From Gonapodya sp. JEL0774 (taxonomy: Eukaryota > Monoblepharomycota > Monoblepharidomycetes > Monoblepharidales > Gonapodyaceae): a DNA stretch of 64,000 nucleotides. The position numbers were made by a program, and so were the translations under genes. Under the pieces are notes generated by a model that saw only the letters and a program-made list of their open reading frames with translations, searched no databases and was not told the origin of the DNA. Shown here in pieces: positions 23,401-34,611 of the stretch. Position 1 is the first letter of the stretch. The number at the start of each line of letters is the position of its first letter. The stretch covers positions 1 to 64,000 of the forward strand of contig JADIIX010000005.1 in the NCBI GenBank assembly GCA_027604505.1, given 5' to 3'.

Positions 23401-24839
23401 GAGTGTGGGGTGACAGATTGTGAGAGTGTACGGCATGGACCAGGTGGGGTGTGAAAACTGGGTTCTGAGCAGCATCGCCGTTCCATACTGCAGCCGGCGA
23501 TGCAGCTCCAGCGACTGCACCGGTCCAGACGATACTCGATCCATCTCCCTCTACTGCCGACGGTGCGCATGTCTCCGCAGGGGCGGCATTCATTGTGCCG
23601 GAACCCAATCCAGTGATTGGCATAGCTCCCAACCGTGGCGACTCTCGTGAAGCATCAAGGAACTCTGCGAGGCCTTTATGCCCGACCGTGGGTCCGACAG
23701 GACTCACGGGAGTGAGATTTTGGGTTACAATATGCGAATGGGATGAGGAGCGGACCATAGGCGATCCTGGCAGTGCCATTGATGCAGGAATACTGTTGAC
23801 CCACGCAAAATCACGCATAGCTGTTGTGGACTGAGGAGGGATGGCGATGGGATTCGTTGAAGTTGGGGAAGAAGGGTTCGAGTGTGTTGTCGAATGAAGA
23901 TGCGCAAGGTGGTGGTTGTGGTGTATAGGTGACGGGGGCGGCTGGGACATATCAACTTGTTTCCAGAAAACAACTTGCTGAAGTGGGGTAGAGGGTGCAG
24001 ACCCTGTGCGGAGTTGCGGGAGGTGTTGCGCAGGCGAGAGGATTGTGGGGGACATGTGAGGGGATGCAGCAGCACCAGGTGCCGACGAGTGAGGGGTTGA
24101 CAGGGTGATAGGCGCGTGGTCGGGACCAGACGCGGAGGCCGTATGTGGTGGAGACGGTAGGGAGAACGACAAGGGGAGACCGGCAGCCGTTGCGGCGGCC
24201 TGGATGCCAGGCATGGAAACGAGAGCATGGTTGAGAGCCTGATGTGGGATTGTCATGTTAGATGTGATCACCAGCTGATCCAGGTGACACCCAACACTGT
24301 TGCCGGTATTCTCCGTAGACAGCCCAACACCATTTGAAACCCCATCACGAAAAAAAAGGGAGATAATCTTCAATACACGGATACACCGTTCGCACGCACT
24401 TTACAGTGCTCAAACCCCACCGCACCAGCGTACCTCGAGTGGGGGTGGCGGGCTGGGTCCGGGTTAGTGATGCCTCCCCCACCCTCACCTCCTCATCCCA
24501 TTCCTTGATAATTGCCCGCTCTACGCAATTATCCTATATGATGGTCCAAAATTCCCTTCAATTTTCTCGGCTTCGTCAGCGATTGTGTGGAGTGTTGTAA
24601 TTCGTGGATCCCCGCTTCCCTTTCCACATCGCGGAACTCACCATTTGAACCAACTCTGGCTTGCCTACAAAAGCTGCAATATGTGGTGCCAGCACTTCCA
24701 TGCCAGGCGTGCTCCCATAAACGCCCGCTCCAATTGGTCCCATCTGTCCTAAAGTCCCGACCGTCGGAACTCCTCCGTTCATGCCCACTTCCCCTCCATC
24801 ACCTGAGTCATTCCCAGAACCATCATAAACTGCCAGCAT
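20459..24839 (-). CDS. Large C2H2 zinc-finger transcription factor
   Basis: Exon 1 (24839 to about 24640) gives MLAVYDGSGNDSGDGGEV. Exon 2 (to about 22767) is very rich in Ser, Pro, Gln and His. A donor in HYA/GTGAGT leads to an exon near 22525 (VHPNPLTSPS) that runs to 20998 and has a Met-Gln-Pro repeat, a bipartite basic patch (RGVKRGRRGGKSG, ARRRKTRT) and finger 1 (YVCRHCSRTFDRPATLRNHE). Finger 2 (YGCSQCEMVFTRKHD) crosses an intron to HERVH. Finger 3 (NVCVRCGKGFARL) continues after another intron as DALRRHERMD, where the last zinc His is replaced by Asp. An acidic tail ends at 20459. Low-complexity activation-like regions plus C-terminal fingers fit a fungal transcription regulator. Targets are unknown. 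I treat it as one gene because splice phases allow it; two genes remain possible. Confidence 0.75.
22120..22225. repeat. Hexamer repeat encoding Met-Gln/Met-Pro run
   Basis: Imperfect 6-bp units (GCATCT / GCATCG) inside the zinc-finger gene encode alternating Met-Gln and Met-Pro on the minus strand. This is in-frame coding low complexity and is expected to vary in length. Confidence 0.7.
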
Positions 24840-25848
24840 TGCGGAGCTTTCTGCTTTACAATCGCACCTTAGATGGCCGGGTCTTCTTTGGATTCGGATC
24901 GCTGTTCACCAATGCCGGCCAGTTCGAAAGGCAGTTCTAGAGTCCCCGTTTTCCTTTCAGTCCCGAGCTTGAGCAAATCGTCTAACCGCCTCTGTCCGGT
25001 TTGAATCTGATTCCCCGCACACTACGACGGCTCGCCCTCCCAGTGGATGTGCTCCGATGCCCACCCCGGTCGGAGTTTGTGCCTCGTCTTCGATTCTGCA
25101 AACTACGCCGTCCTTTTTCAACTTCGCCTTCGTTGCTGGCACTCTGACGCTCCGGGCGTCGCGTGGCGGCGGGGCTCTTGATGTGGCGAGAGGTCGAAGG
25201 TGTGTTCCCAAAGCCACACAACCCTCAAATTGGCAGGGCACAACAACCGGCAAGCAGCCGGCGCTTTACGCACACAAAAAAAAAAAAAACGAAACACAAA
25301 ACTCCCACCGCAGGCCTTGTTTAGATAGATGAGATATTAGTTAAACGACTGGTTGAATCTGTTCCCGGCTTTCTAGAGCCTCGTTAAAGAAGTAGAGTTC
25401 AGTCGAGGTTTATTACATAATTCCTCAACAGTCGCGCAGAGTCTCTTGATGATTCAAGTCAATTTGATGCAGAGCTGAATTCTGGAATGGCTGGCGCACA
25501 GAATAGTCATTAGTGTATACTACCTTGGGACATGGGATCATCGGGGAGTCTTGCACAAAGGATTTTACATTCCATTTATGATTGAGCATGCGTCACATGA
25601 GAACCCCGAAGACGCTGCAATACACTGCATGTCAAGTTGTCAAGTCTCAAAAGTCCTACAATGAAGACAGAAGCGATCCCCTTGGATTTCTTGCTTCTTC
25701 ATGCCTTCAGAACCCAACACCGTCACAATAACCGTTGATTCGGACAACATACTTAGCCTCCCAAGGCCTTGATAAGCGGTCCGATGATGGGGATTGACGA
25801 CAGACCACCGGAAGAGGATTGACCACCGCGCTGGTTTGGTTGTGAATT
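24840..25848. promoter_or_regulatory. Intergenic: zinc-finger gene 5' flank and CCP 3' flank
   Basis: A poly-A run of about 13 lies at 25278. ORFs on both strands at 24957-25332 are antisense to each other and GC-rich with no domain. The 25360-25850 part is the probable 3' untranslated region of the peroxidase gene. Nothing else was seen. Confidence 0.4.
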
Positions 25849-27896
25849 TCAGACATGGTGAGCTTGCATACCTAAAACAACGTTCTACAAACGAGATCCG
25901 CAAGCTCCCCAGGACCCCCAGGGACCACTCCAGACACTCACACTGACACCGAGATCAAGGAGCTTGCTGAACGACTTTGCAAAGTCGTCGAAGAAGAGCT
26001 TCTCGTCACGGGCGTAGGCAACCACATACTTCTTGAAGACGGGGTCGGCGAGGAGAGCCTGCGAGAATCGAGAATTCCAACGATGATTTAAACCTCTGGG
26101 ACCGCACGCGTCATCGGAGCTCCCCTTCCCCTGACGCAAAAACATCCATTCGTACATACCAAGTCGGACGGCAACATCATGATTGTGTCTTCGGGATCAC
26201 GGTACTGGAGGTTACCGTTGGGAAGTTTCTTGGGGATCCAGAAGTTCTCGAGGAGCTCGACGTAGTAGAGGTTTGAGAAGGTGATGGGGGAGTGGGTCCA
26301 CGCTGGGTAATGTGATAGAAGTAAACGTGCAGCAGCGACAGCGTGTGGGGTACGGAAAAGAGTGTCGTCCTGAGCCGACAAACAATCAAGTCAAGAAACT
26401 CACGTCCATCGAATCCAGATCGGTCGGGATGGCACCGTCCCAAGGCGTGCGCTCCAGAGAGGGCAACAATGTCACGGTCGTCAAGGCCCATCTTGTAAAA
26501 GATTGCGCGGAGGTGGTCAACGCCGTCGACGCCTGGGCCTGATGGGGAACAGGGTCGGTACGTAATACGAGGTGAAGAACGGGATTTCCGATGTAGAAAG
26601 ATGGGGAGATCAATGTTTGATTAGCTGGATCCACGAGCAAGAAAATCAACAGTGTGATAAGACTGGGAACAAACCCTTGGAGGCATCTGGAAGACGACCG
26701 TTAGGGGGGATCTTGGCGGAGGTGACGCCAGGTGGGGGCGGTGGGAGGTCGCTGCGGCCTGAATGAATTGAAATGGATGTGACAAAGCCTATGAGATAAC
26801 AACATATCGCACATCGACAGCCGCTCCAGGCATTTCGTTGCCTCTGGTGGAGGGATCTCAACCACCGACATAACGAGAACTTGTAAAACTCACCGCCCTT
26901 CCAGTTCACCTTGGGTCCACCCATGGCTTCGATGGCTGTTGCTCCAGCCAACGTCCACAAATCTGCGTACGAGATCCAGGGGTGGGCAGCCTTGACTTTT
27001 TCAAGCTTCTCGCGTGCGTGGGCAAGGCCAGCGTTGGCGCCGTCAGTGGATTCAGGGGCGAAGCGCATGGTGGCGCCATCGGAGCCACCGTTCCTAGCCT
27101 TCTTGTCGTAGGTCTGGTTGACGTGTGAGTGAGTTGGTGGTGAGGGATGGGCGGCATCCGGAAGAGGTTAAGAAGGTATGAAGTCACTGATGTTCGCTAA
27201 TGACGATGCCAAAGACAGAGCCAAGACGCACCCCCGAAGCGTGCCAGGCAAGACGGACGAGGACGGGTCCCCAAGAGCCATCGTCCCAGTCGTTGTCTTC
27301 GAGGACGTCGATAATGTCCTAAAGCGGGGAAGTGCAGAGGATGGAAAATGAATGAGGGTCAGAACAATCAGTGAGACGAATTGAATTTTAATTTTGACGA
27401 GTTTTCGGTGGATTGTTGAGCGATCGAAAGTTTGGGAACGCGGATTGAGGGTCACGCGCGAGTGTTTCACGACGATGAAACAGGAGGCATGAGACCCAAA
27501 ACGGACAAGCGCACCGATCAAATCGCTTTCATTCGTTAAAATCGAGTTCCTGATTCGCAAAAACGGCTTCGCCGTGTCTCAATTGACGCTGAATTGTGGT
27601 CCCATTCCTGGAGTGTCCCCCACGTGCACAACAAACAACATCTCACACCAACCCACCTTCTTCACGGCTTCGTAGTCCCCAGCCTTGGATTCTGAGAACA
27701 CCGTGGCAATGCCGAAGGCGGTGGCCGCGCCAAATGCCAGTCCGACTGCGGGTCTGAATGAGGTCTTCGGCCCAGCAGAGCCGGACGAGCCGTGCGCGAA
27801 TGTGCGGGCAGCTGAGAGTGCGGCCGGGCGAGCGCCACGTGCGGCAGTTGCCAGTGAAGTTGCGCGGATTGCGGTGCGGATTGCGGGGCGAGACAT
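25849..27896 (-). CDS. CCP1: Mitochondrial cytochrome c peroxidase
   Basis: Exon 1 starts at 27896 with an Arg/Ala-rich presequence and a hydrophobic segment ([19 protein letters not shown]), a bipartite intermembrane-space signal. Later exons give [18 protein letters not shown], then [11 protein letters not shown] with the distal Arg, Trp and His. Next are [72 protein letters not shown] with the proximal His, and the [20 protein letters not shown] region. [19 protein letters not shown] and [17 protein letters not shown] close the fold. The enzyme reduces hydrogen peroxide with cytochrome c. The last exon is short (SMQAHHV, stop at 25849); that join is my best guess. At least seven introns. 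Confidence 0.93.
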
Positions 27897-28426
27897 TGAA
27901 TCTGTGAGTGGAACGTGGAAGACTGGAGAGGGTTCGAGTGCTCGCCGACGGAAGGTGGCGCAGAATACAAATGAGTGCCTGTCCCAAACATCATATCTGC
28001 CATTTTTATCAGCTACTCGGCTCTGTCATCATTAATTCGACTAAGGGTTCATTATTACATCATATGGGTTTGCGTATCAAAGGTGAATGGGTGCACTCTG
28101 AACTGTGCTGACAGTGCTTCAAACGACCCGGAATATTGGATCGCCCGACAAACAACTGAGCTTCGCAAACAACGTAGTGAGAGAACGATAGGATCTAAAG
28201 TGTAGCCACTTGCTCCCGCTATGCGAACAAATGTGTTCCGTTGCAGAGGATGACCTCGAGTCACATCTGGCTCGACCCACAGGACAAGCACGCAATCCTG
28301 CCGAACTACGATCGGAAACCAGTGACACAGTAGTTGAAGTGTCCATCATTTTAATGATGGTGCTAATTATGACATGAAATTATTCTGTGACGGATATTCG
28401 GAGGGTTTTCAAAGTATTCGGCCGAA
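27897..28426. promoter_or_regulatory. CCP 5' flank; no gene recognised
   Basis: Upstream of the peroxidase start. Small opposed ORFs (28119-28349 minus, 27908-28205 plus) lack any domain. No RNA gene was seen. Confidence 0.35.
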
Positions 28427-28438
28427 GTACACGTATCA

Positions 28439-28769
28439 TTGCAAGCATTCAAAACAAAATGCAAAGCAACTTCAACTGTCATGCCACCACGAGGAAAGGC
28501 CAAACCGAAATCCATCAAGGCGGCCATACGCTCTAAGGATGCGAGATCAGCCAGAGCAAACCGGGAGTCTGTGCCAACGCAGGGAGAACATCCCAGTGAC
28601 AACAATATCAGCGCCGGACGGGATAATACAACATGCCAAGGTGGGTGATTGCGCGGATCTTGTTGAACCTTCAAGCCTTTTCATTCCAGTCGCGATGGCT
28701 TCACTAATTCATCCAGACCCTCCCAACAAACCCACAAACGAACCGAGCGACGTACAAGTTAGTGGCTGA
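28439..28769 (+). CDS. Small basic hypothetical ORF beside repeats
   Basis: A frame with MPPRGKAKPKSIKAAIRSKD and DARSARANRESVPTQGE is lysine- and arginine-rich like many nuclear or element-encoded N-termini. It ends just before the palindrome. No family recognised; could be the first exon of an element gene. Confidence 0.25.
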
Positions 28770-28819
28770 ACCAGCCTGAGCCAGATATACAGTATATCTG
28801 GCTCAGGCTGGTTCAGCCA
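28763..28819. repeat. Perfect inverted repeat, 28-bp arms with 1-bp spacer
   Basis: Arms 28763-28790 and 28792-28819 are exact reverse complements around a single A at 28791. Each arm contains GAACCAGCCTGAGCCAG or its complement. The DNA could extrude a cruciform, and RNA from either strand would form a 28-bp hairpin. It directly precedes a 30-bp minisatellite. Confidence 0.95.
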
Positions 28820-28860
28820 GACACTGCGGTGTGAACGAGAAGGGAAATAGAGACAAAAGT

Positions 28861-29070
28861 GAGAACGTGGCGTGACAGCGGGACGACGGTGCAGACATGG
28901 CGCGACAGCAGGATGACGGCGCAAACGGGGCGCAACAGCAGGATGATGGCGCAAACGTGGCGCAACAGCAGGATGATGGCGCAAACGTGGCGCAACAGCG
29001 GGACGACGGCGCAAATCTGTTGCCACAGCGGGATGACGGCGCAAATCTGTGGCCACAGCGCAAATGGGCC
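28861..29070. repeat. 30-bp minisatellite, about seven copies
   Basis: Tandem units of 30 bp start at 28861. The most regular three (28921-29010) follow the pattern GCAAACGTGGCGCAACAGC plus AGGATGATGGC. Outer copies diverge. Since 30 is a multiple of three, the plus frame stays open and would encode a decapeptide repeat (QQQDDGANVA). Confidence 0.9.
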
Positions 29071-29615
29071 ACCACAGCAGGACAACCATTCAAACAGGTC
29101 GGGACCTGCCAACTGCCACCCACATACCCAAAGCGGCTCCCATTCCCACCACGGTTCCCACGCCCTCAGCCTCTCCCACATCCACCCCGGATGGCACACC
29201 CAGCGGCTCTCGCACGCCCAAGGCCACTCCCAAGCCCACCACGATTCGCATGTCCGCAGCTTCTCTCACGCCCACTTCAGGTGGCACGCCCGCAGCGGTT
29301 CGCACGCGCATCAGCTCCTGCACGCCCATCGCGGTTTGCACGCCCAGCAGACCTCACACTCCCACTGCGGTTCGCACGCCCACTTTCTCTGGCATGCCCG
29401 CAGTGGTTCACACGTCCACCGCCCCTGGCAGGCCCACCTACTCTCACAACCCCACTGAGGCTCACACGCCCATGGACGTTCGCACACCCACTGTGGTTCA
29501 CACGCCTACCAGCAACTGTATAAGTGACTGTGGTGCGTTTGGTGGTGTCAGCACACTGGCTGGAGCAGTGTTTGATGAAGCATCTGGACCACCCTCCAGA
29601 ATGGTTTCTTCGTAG
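29049..29615 (+). CDS. Thr-Pro repeat ORF, hypothetical
   Basis: An open frame of 188 residues with imperfect repeats of the type TPxAVRTPT, rich in Thr, Pro and Ser (GTPAAVRTRISS, RPHTPTAVRTPTFS, HTPMDVRTPTVV). Two other plus frames over the same DNA are open too, which is typical of DNA with a repeat length divisible by three. If made, it would look like a mucin-like stalk. There is no signal peptide in this frame. It may simply be repeat DNA. Confidence 0.3.
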   Translation: MATAQMGHHSRTTIQTGRDLPTATHIPKAAPIPTTVPTPSASPTSTPDGTPSGSRTPKATPKPTTIRMSAASLTPTSGGTPAAVRTRISSCTPIAVCTPSRPHTPTAVRTPTFSGMPAVVHTSTAPGRPTYSHNPTEAHTPMDVRTPTVVHTPTSNCISDCGAFGGVSTLAGAVFDEASGPPSRMVSS

Positions 29616-30413
29616 CCAGAATGGCTGAATTCGTTTCATGCGCCGTGCTACCTCGTTGCGCTGGGGAGGTTTCACTATATACCTATATACTACCATCCAG
29701 AATCAACAGACCAGCCCTGGAAAATTCTGGAGGGTGGAGGATGTGGAGGGCAACAACCATTCATTAAGGAAGGGCATGTGTAAGAAGGATCTCCCACTGG
29801 CTGGAGTGTTGAGGCATGTAAAGAGTGCACTCCTGCACGTGGATCAGCAGAACGATGCCCGACCCGCATCCATTGATTTGGAACTTGTACATCATGGTTC
29901 CATCAAGCTTTGTAGAAGAAGAAAAGTGAGGCGTACACTTAATATACAGATAACTCTTTTTGACCACCCTTGCCGCTCAAACCTGCATCACGAGTTGTTT
30001 CACAGCTCCAATTCGGACCGCCAATACGGATTTTACATATACTTCACGAAATTTCAAACGAACGTGTTCTGATTACGCGAGACCTACCCTGTTACCCTTG
30101 TTTGCGGAAACGTGGGTGGGCCTGAGTCCAAACCTGCTGTCAGTTGTCATCTGAAAAATTGTCACCCCAAACCCCGGATCACCGGGCGGGAACTTCGAAA
30201 ATTCCCCAGAACGGAACCGCGGAGACGAACGGCAAAGGAATTCATCGATACACAGCGTGGTGGGTGGCGGCGACGGGGGGATTTTATGTACGCCTCGGGG
30301 GGCTTCTGTTACAGTCGTCCCTGTTCAACCAACACCACCCATCAAATTCGAACGGAAAACCGTACGGACTTTCGAACCTCTCGAAACGATTGCGTCATTG
30401 AAATGGTGATGCG
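29616..30413. other. Intergenic, no gene recognised
   Basis: Short unrelated ORFs only. The 30200-30410 part is the promoter-side flank of the lipase gene. No motif could be assigned. Confidence 0.35.
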
Positions 30414-32637
30414 ATGGTCCTCGAACAGGTAGAGGACATGCGCCATCCACTCAGTGCTCCGCACGCGACTCGGGCTCTTGCTTTCGCCTGTGCCACACTC
30501 GAACCGACCTCTCCCGCGCCCGTTCAGGCCACTCCTCGGTGTAGAAAATCATCGCATGCGGCTGGAGCTGGGGCCGGGATGCCGTCGGTGAGGTCGCTCA
30601 TTTCCCAACACGACCTAGGCGCCCGAGAGACCCCCGCAGAAGGGAATGCCTCGGAGACAAAGGGCCGATCCGGGTGGTGGAGGAGGACGCTCAGACGTGC
30701 GAGGGTAATGAGGGATAGCGTGACCGCACGGGCGACGGCCACGATGACTGAGGCGGCTGGGGAGGGAGTGCGAAGGGCCACGGCCTCCACCGCAGATGTG
30801 CGAGTCACAGCGACCTCGGAGGCCACCACCTCTTCTGAATCCGCAGAATCACTTGCCATGATGCCACGAACCGAGCGGGATTGTCCCCAGCCCTCTCCCA
30901 CAAACGAGAGGGCTCCTACCGGGTCATCCACCGCACTTGCCATCGACACATCACGCGAGGCACTCCCCCTCGCAGCCGGCTCGGGCTACCACGCGTGTCG
31001 CCACCCAGTCGTTTTGTGCCACGGTGAGTGTGCCTCTATTTCGCTCTCGGACTTGCTGCCCTGGGTCAGAACACCTTGTGACGGAGGAATGTGGTGTGTG
31101 GCATCGTGACGCAGACAGAAGCAAACTGCTAGATATGTTTGGCAGCAGCGAGGACATGGCGACGGCTGCTTGTCTGGACAAGCGAGAACGTTTGGGATAC
31201 GCATATGGAGGTTCTCGCTGTAGTGTGAACCATCAACTGCAATGAAGTATCTTCACTTCGTCTGGACGCTTTCAATCCTTTGAATATTCGAGAATTCAAC
31301 CATCCCGCCCGCCCTCAACACACACTCTTACACACAGGCTTGTTTGGCTTCGACACCCGAGGCCCCGCTTCAATCCCGGCGCTTCAAGTCCACTACTGGA
31401 ACGAAATCATCGTCTCGCTCCGCCGGCTTGGAGTCGCTGTCCATGCAGCTCGCGTGCCCAAGACTGGAGGCGTGAGGAGTAGAGCGCAGGCTTTGGACTC
31501 GTTGTTGCGGGATAGAGTGGGATCGGGGGAGGTGAATTTGTTGGCGCATTCGATGGTGAGTTGGTGGTCAGATGTTGTAACACATCCAACACATCTTCCT
31601 CAGTGTCAGTTTTGGATGTGTGACACCGGGACAAGAATTCCTTCCACTTATCTCCACACTTCCCATCAACTTTCCACAGGGCGGTCTCGACTGTCGTTTC
31701 CTCATCTCCCACCTCCACCGCACTCACACTCTCACCATCTCGAACCCTCGCGGGGCATCAGGCGACACCGAATCCGTTCAAGCGCCGACCCAAGTTGCCG
31801 CACCTGCTGCGCCACGCTACAAGGTCAAGTCGCTTACGACCGTGGCAACACCACACAGGGGCTCGAGTTTCATGGTGGGTTTGTTCTGGCGCGGTTTGCG
31901 AATGGAGATTGGGGGACTGACGAAGTTCTGTTGTCTTTTCCTGCTTTTACTACCAACTCCTCGCACATATACAAACGTTGTGCGCATTGTACGCTCACCA
32001 GGACTGGCTTCATGAAACTGTTGGCCTCGGTCGAGTACACGATGCGGACTACAACGGGTTACTCTCCGACTCGACCCCCTCCCCCGACTCCACCTCTACC
32101 AAATCTTCTGCGTCTCCTTCCTCTCACTTCACTTCGCACGCACTCGCTCGAACACACGTGCAACCGCCTTTACCCTGGCTCGCGGGGTTGGTATCGTCGC
32201 TAGACAGACCTGGGTACACCCATCTTACGTCGGGATTTTGCGAGCGTTTCTTTAATAGCCGGGTCACACCCGATGACCCAGAAGTCGCTTAGTGCGTTTT
32301 CAATGCTTTGATTGATCGTCCACTTGATAGAGTGTTCTCGAACAACCGTGCCTGCACCGTTTCTTTGCCCAGTTTCTCGTATGCATCACATCTCCCATCT
32401 CCTCCCATATCGAATCCCCTCTCCTTCTCCCACCACATCATCTCCCTCCGAGAAGGTGCGAACGATGGCTTAGTCTCCCTCGACAGCGCACGCTGGGGAA
32501 AAGTAGTCCGGGTAGTGGAAGGGGTGGACCATTGGGACTTGAACGGCCGATGGAGGATTACAGGCAAGAGAGATGGCTGGCGTGCAGAAGATTTTTGGAT
32601 GGAGGTGGTTGGCAACTTGTGGAAGGAAGGGTTTTAA
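30414..32637 (+). CDS. TGL2-like triacylglycerol lipase (alpha/beta hydrolase)
   Basis: Five exons: 30414-31021 (long Ala/Thr/Arg-rich N-region ending HPVVLCH), 31338-31555, 31680-31874, 32002-32291 and 32373-32637. The fold begins at HPVVLCHGLFGFDTRG. The nucleophile elbow AHSMGG is built across an intron (exon 2 ends AHSM, exon 3 starts GGLDCRFLISH). Then come SLTTVATPHRGSSFM, DADYNGLL, VAYFSYASHL, the likely acid in EGANDGLVSLDSA, and the likely catalytic His in GVDHWDLNG near the end. The arrangement resembles yeast Tgl2, a mitochondrial neutral lipid lipase. The N-terminal 190 residues are basic and could include a targeting sequence. The true start within exon 1 is uncertain. Confidence 0.85.
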
Positions 32638-33014
32638 ACGAGGCAGTGGAGCTCGGTAACATGGAGTACTGAAAGGGAGAGGTGGTGGGGACAGATTCTG
32701 AGTCCGGGAATTCACGTGTTTGACAGGCTTTACCTCGGGTTTAGCTTCAAAGCAATACGAAACTGAAGGACTATTCTTGGATATGTTTACGTATGGTGAT
32801 AATAGACGTAGCACAGGAACCACTGTATTTATCATATAACTGAACTAACACCGCCCTGACACCTGGCTCTATCGTCTTCTCTCAATATAGTCGGAGATGA
32901 GAACGCTTGGCTGGGTGTGTTCATGGCTCATGCGATGCATAACTCGATTTCGCTCCCTCGTCACGTCTTGGAGAACTCACTTGATATGCACAATAAACCA
33001 TTATATAGCTACGT
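32638..33014. other. Convergent 3' region
   Basis: Lies between the lipase stop and the carboxylesterase-like stop. No gene was seen; the AT-rich stretch 32820-32860 and TATATA near 33003 are probably 3' processing sequence. Confidence 0.45.
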
Positions 33015-34611
33015 TTATAGGCGTCCTCTCACCTCTACAGGCTCTACACCCCATGCAAAGTCCACAATCTCCTTTCGTTTAGCTTCTACGCGCATTCTTT
33101 CCCCGATCACTTTTTCCTTCAAATCCCCAAACACATGCCAAGCCAGTTCTTTAACAACCATGGCTCCCACCACGTCAGGTCCAAAATTCTCGTCTGAGAC
33201 TGCTTCCGCTGGCAAAGGGGGAGCGAGCACAGGGCGGAACGCTGGACGAGCAAGTGATTGGTCATAGGAAATTATCGGAGCAGAGGCGACAGCAAACATG
33301 TCGGTGGAAGCGCCTATTGGTCAATTTGTTGAATGCAATATCGAACAAGATATGAGTAATCACAAACTCCGCATGCGTACCTCCCAGAGCATTCCTCATA
33401 GCGGCCCATTCCCTTCGTACCGTATCCAGTGAGGTAAATGTAGCAGGTAGTGGGTTGATAAGGAGGACACGAAGATTCAATTGAGCTTCAATGGGAGTGG
33501 CGTCAGCGGGGGTCGGCAGGAAGGGACGCTGGATCGGGAAGAAAGTGAGGAGTCGGACGGCCACTAAAGGACGAGCATGATATTGTTTGAGTGATAAGAG
33601 AGAGCAACGTCTTTGCAGACACCCACCAGAGGCCTCTTCACTCCCCGCAAGCACCACTCGTGTCACATCGCCACCAAATGCTTCTGCGTTCTCCAGCACC
33701 CATTCGAGCGCCATTCGCATGTCTAGGAGCGTCAGGTTGAGTCCTTCGGTGTCCGTGTCGGAGTTAGAAGTTTCGGGGGGTACCCCTCGTCCAAAAACCC
33801 CGGAGCGGACGTGAGCTTCGATAAAAACTACGTCATGGAGAGCAACAAGAGAGGCGGGATTCAATGAGGAGGCGAGTCGTTGAGAGGATTGTTGAGAAGT
33901 AGGGGGGTTCGCGTGGAAGTAGACCTGCAAGGTATCAGATTTCGTGTCTTCTGTACGATGCAGATGCCATAGCTACCGGTACCTTTGGATTGCTACTCAC
34001 AATGATTGGTACGCCATACGACTTGCGGATGTTTCGCGCTCTGGATATTCGTCGGAGCCACGGACACCACACCTTTCACAACATCCCGCAAGTACCAGCT
34101 CCGTCAAATCTTGCAGCTCCTTCACCGGCACACGGTACACCTGACGGACAGCTCACATTCAGGTACAGGACGTCCTCCTCGTCCCCGTTCCATCCGGGTG
34201 CCTCTCGCCCCCGCCGCTGCTTCCCCTCGAGAATACCTTCTGGATCATGCTGGAACCATTGGTCCGGGTCAAGAGGCTGTGGTGGTTTCCACCGTAAGAA
34301 CTTTATGGGTTTCAGTGCGTAACTTGATGGGGAGAAATATTGGATGAGGAGACGTGTGAACTAGTCTTATTCGGAGACCAATCGGAGATGGCAAAGGCAC
34401 TCACGGGACGCCAAGATACGACATGAATCCATTCTGATGGATTGTTCCTCGGATGTATCCGTATTGCGTTGGGACGAGCGACGGATCGCTCGCTGCAGCA
34501 TGTACAACGAATCAGAGTTGCATCCATGTCAACCCCCCTGGGATCAGGAGAACCCACGGCCCTCGAATCGAGACCTGACGATTTCAAGCTTACCTGGAGG
34601 ATGTCGCTCAT
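33015..34611 (-). CDS. Type-B carboxylesterase-like protein, probably inactive
   Basis: Exons on the minus strand give the family order: QYGYIRGTIHQNGFMSYLGV, then KFLRWKPPQPLDPDQW, DEEDVLYLNVSCPSG, YGVPIIV/YFHANPP (the oxyanion HGG position), FGRGVPPE, LTLLDMRMALEWVLENAEAF, GGDVTRVVLAGSEEAS and LGGASTDMFAVASAP. In active members the nucleophile elbow reads G-E-S-A-G; here it reads GSEEA, with Glu where Ser is expected, and HGG has become HAN. The protein also ends early after the first C-terminal part (stop 33015). The intron about 33321-33388 is needed to keep frame. The first exon may be MSDILQ at 34611, not certain. Likely a cholinesterase-like pseudoenzyme or a decaying gene. Confidence 0.65.

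Noticed and set aside
24957-25332. Opposed GC-rich ORFs upstream of the zinc-finger gene
   Set aside because: They mirror each other on the two strands with no domain; probably promoter and 5' untranslated DNA.
28861-29070. Possible CRISPR array
   Set aside because: Units are directly adjacent 30-bp repeats without unique spacers, in a eukaryotic genome.
28859-29523. Several long plus-strand ORFs over the repeat island
   Set aside because: All three plus frames stay open because the repeat period is a multiple of three, so openness is not evidence of coding. Only the Thr-Pro frame is kept, at low confidence.
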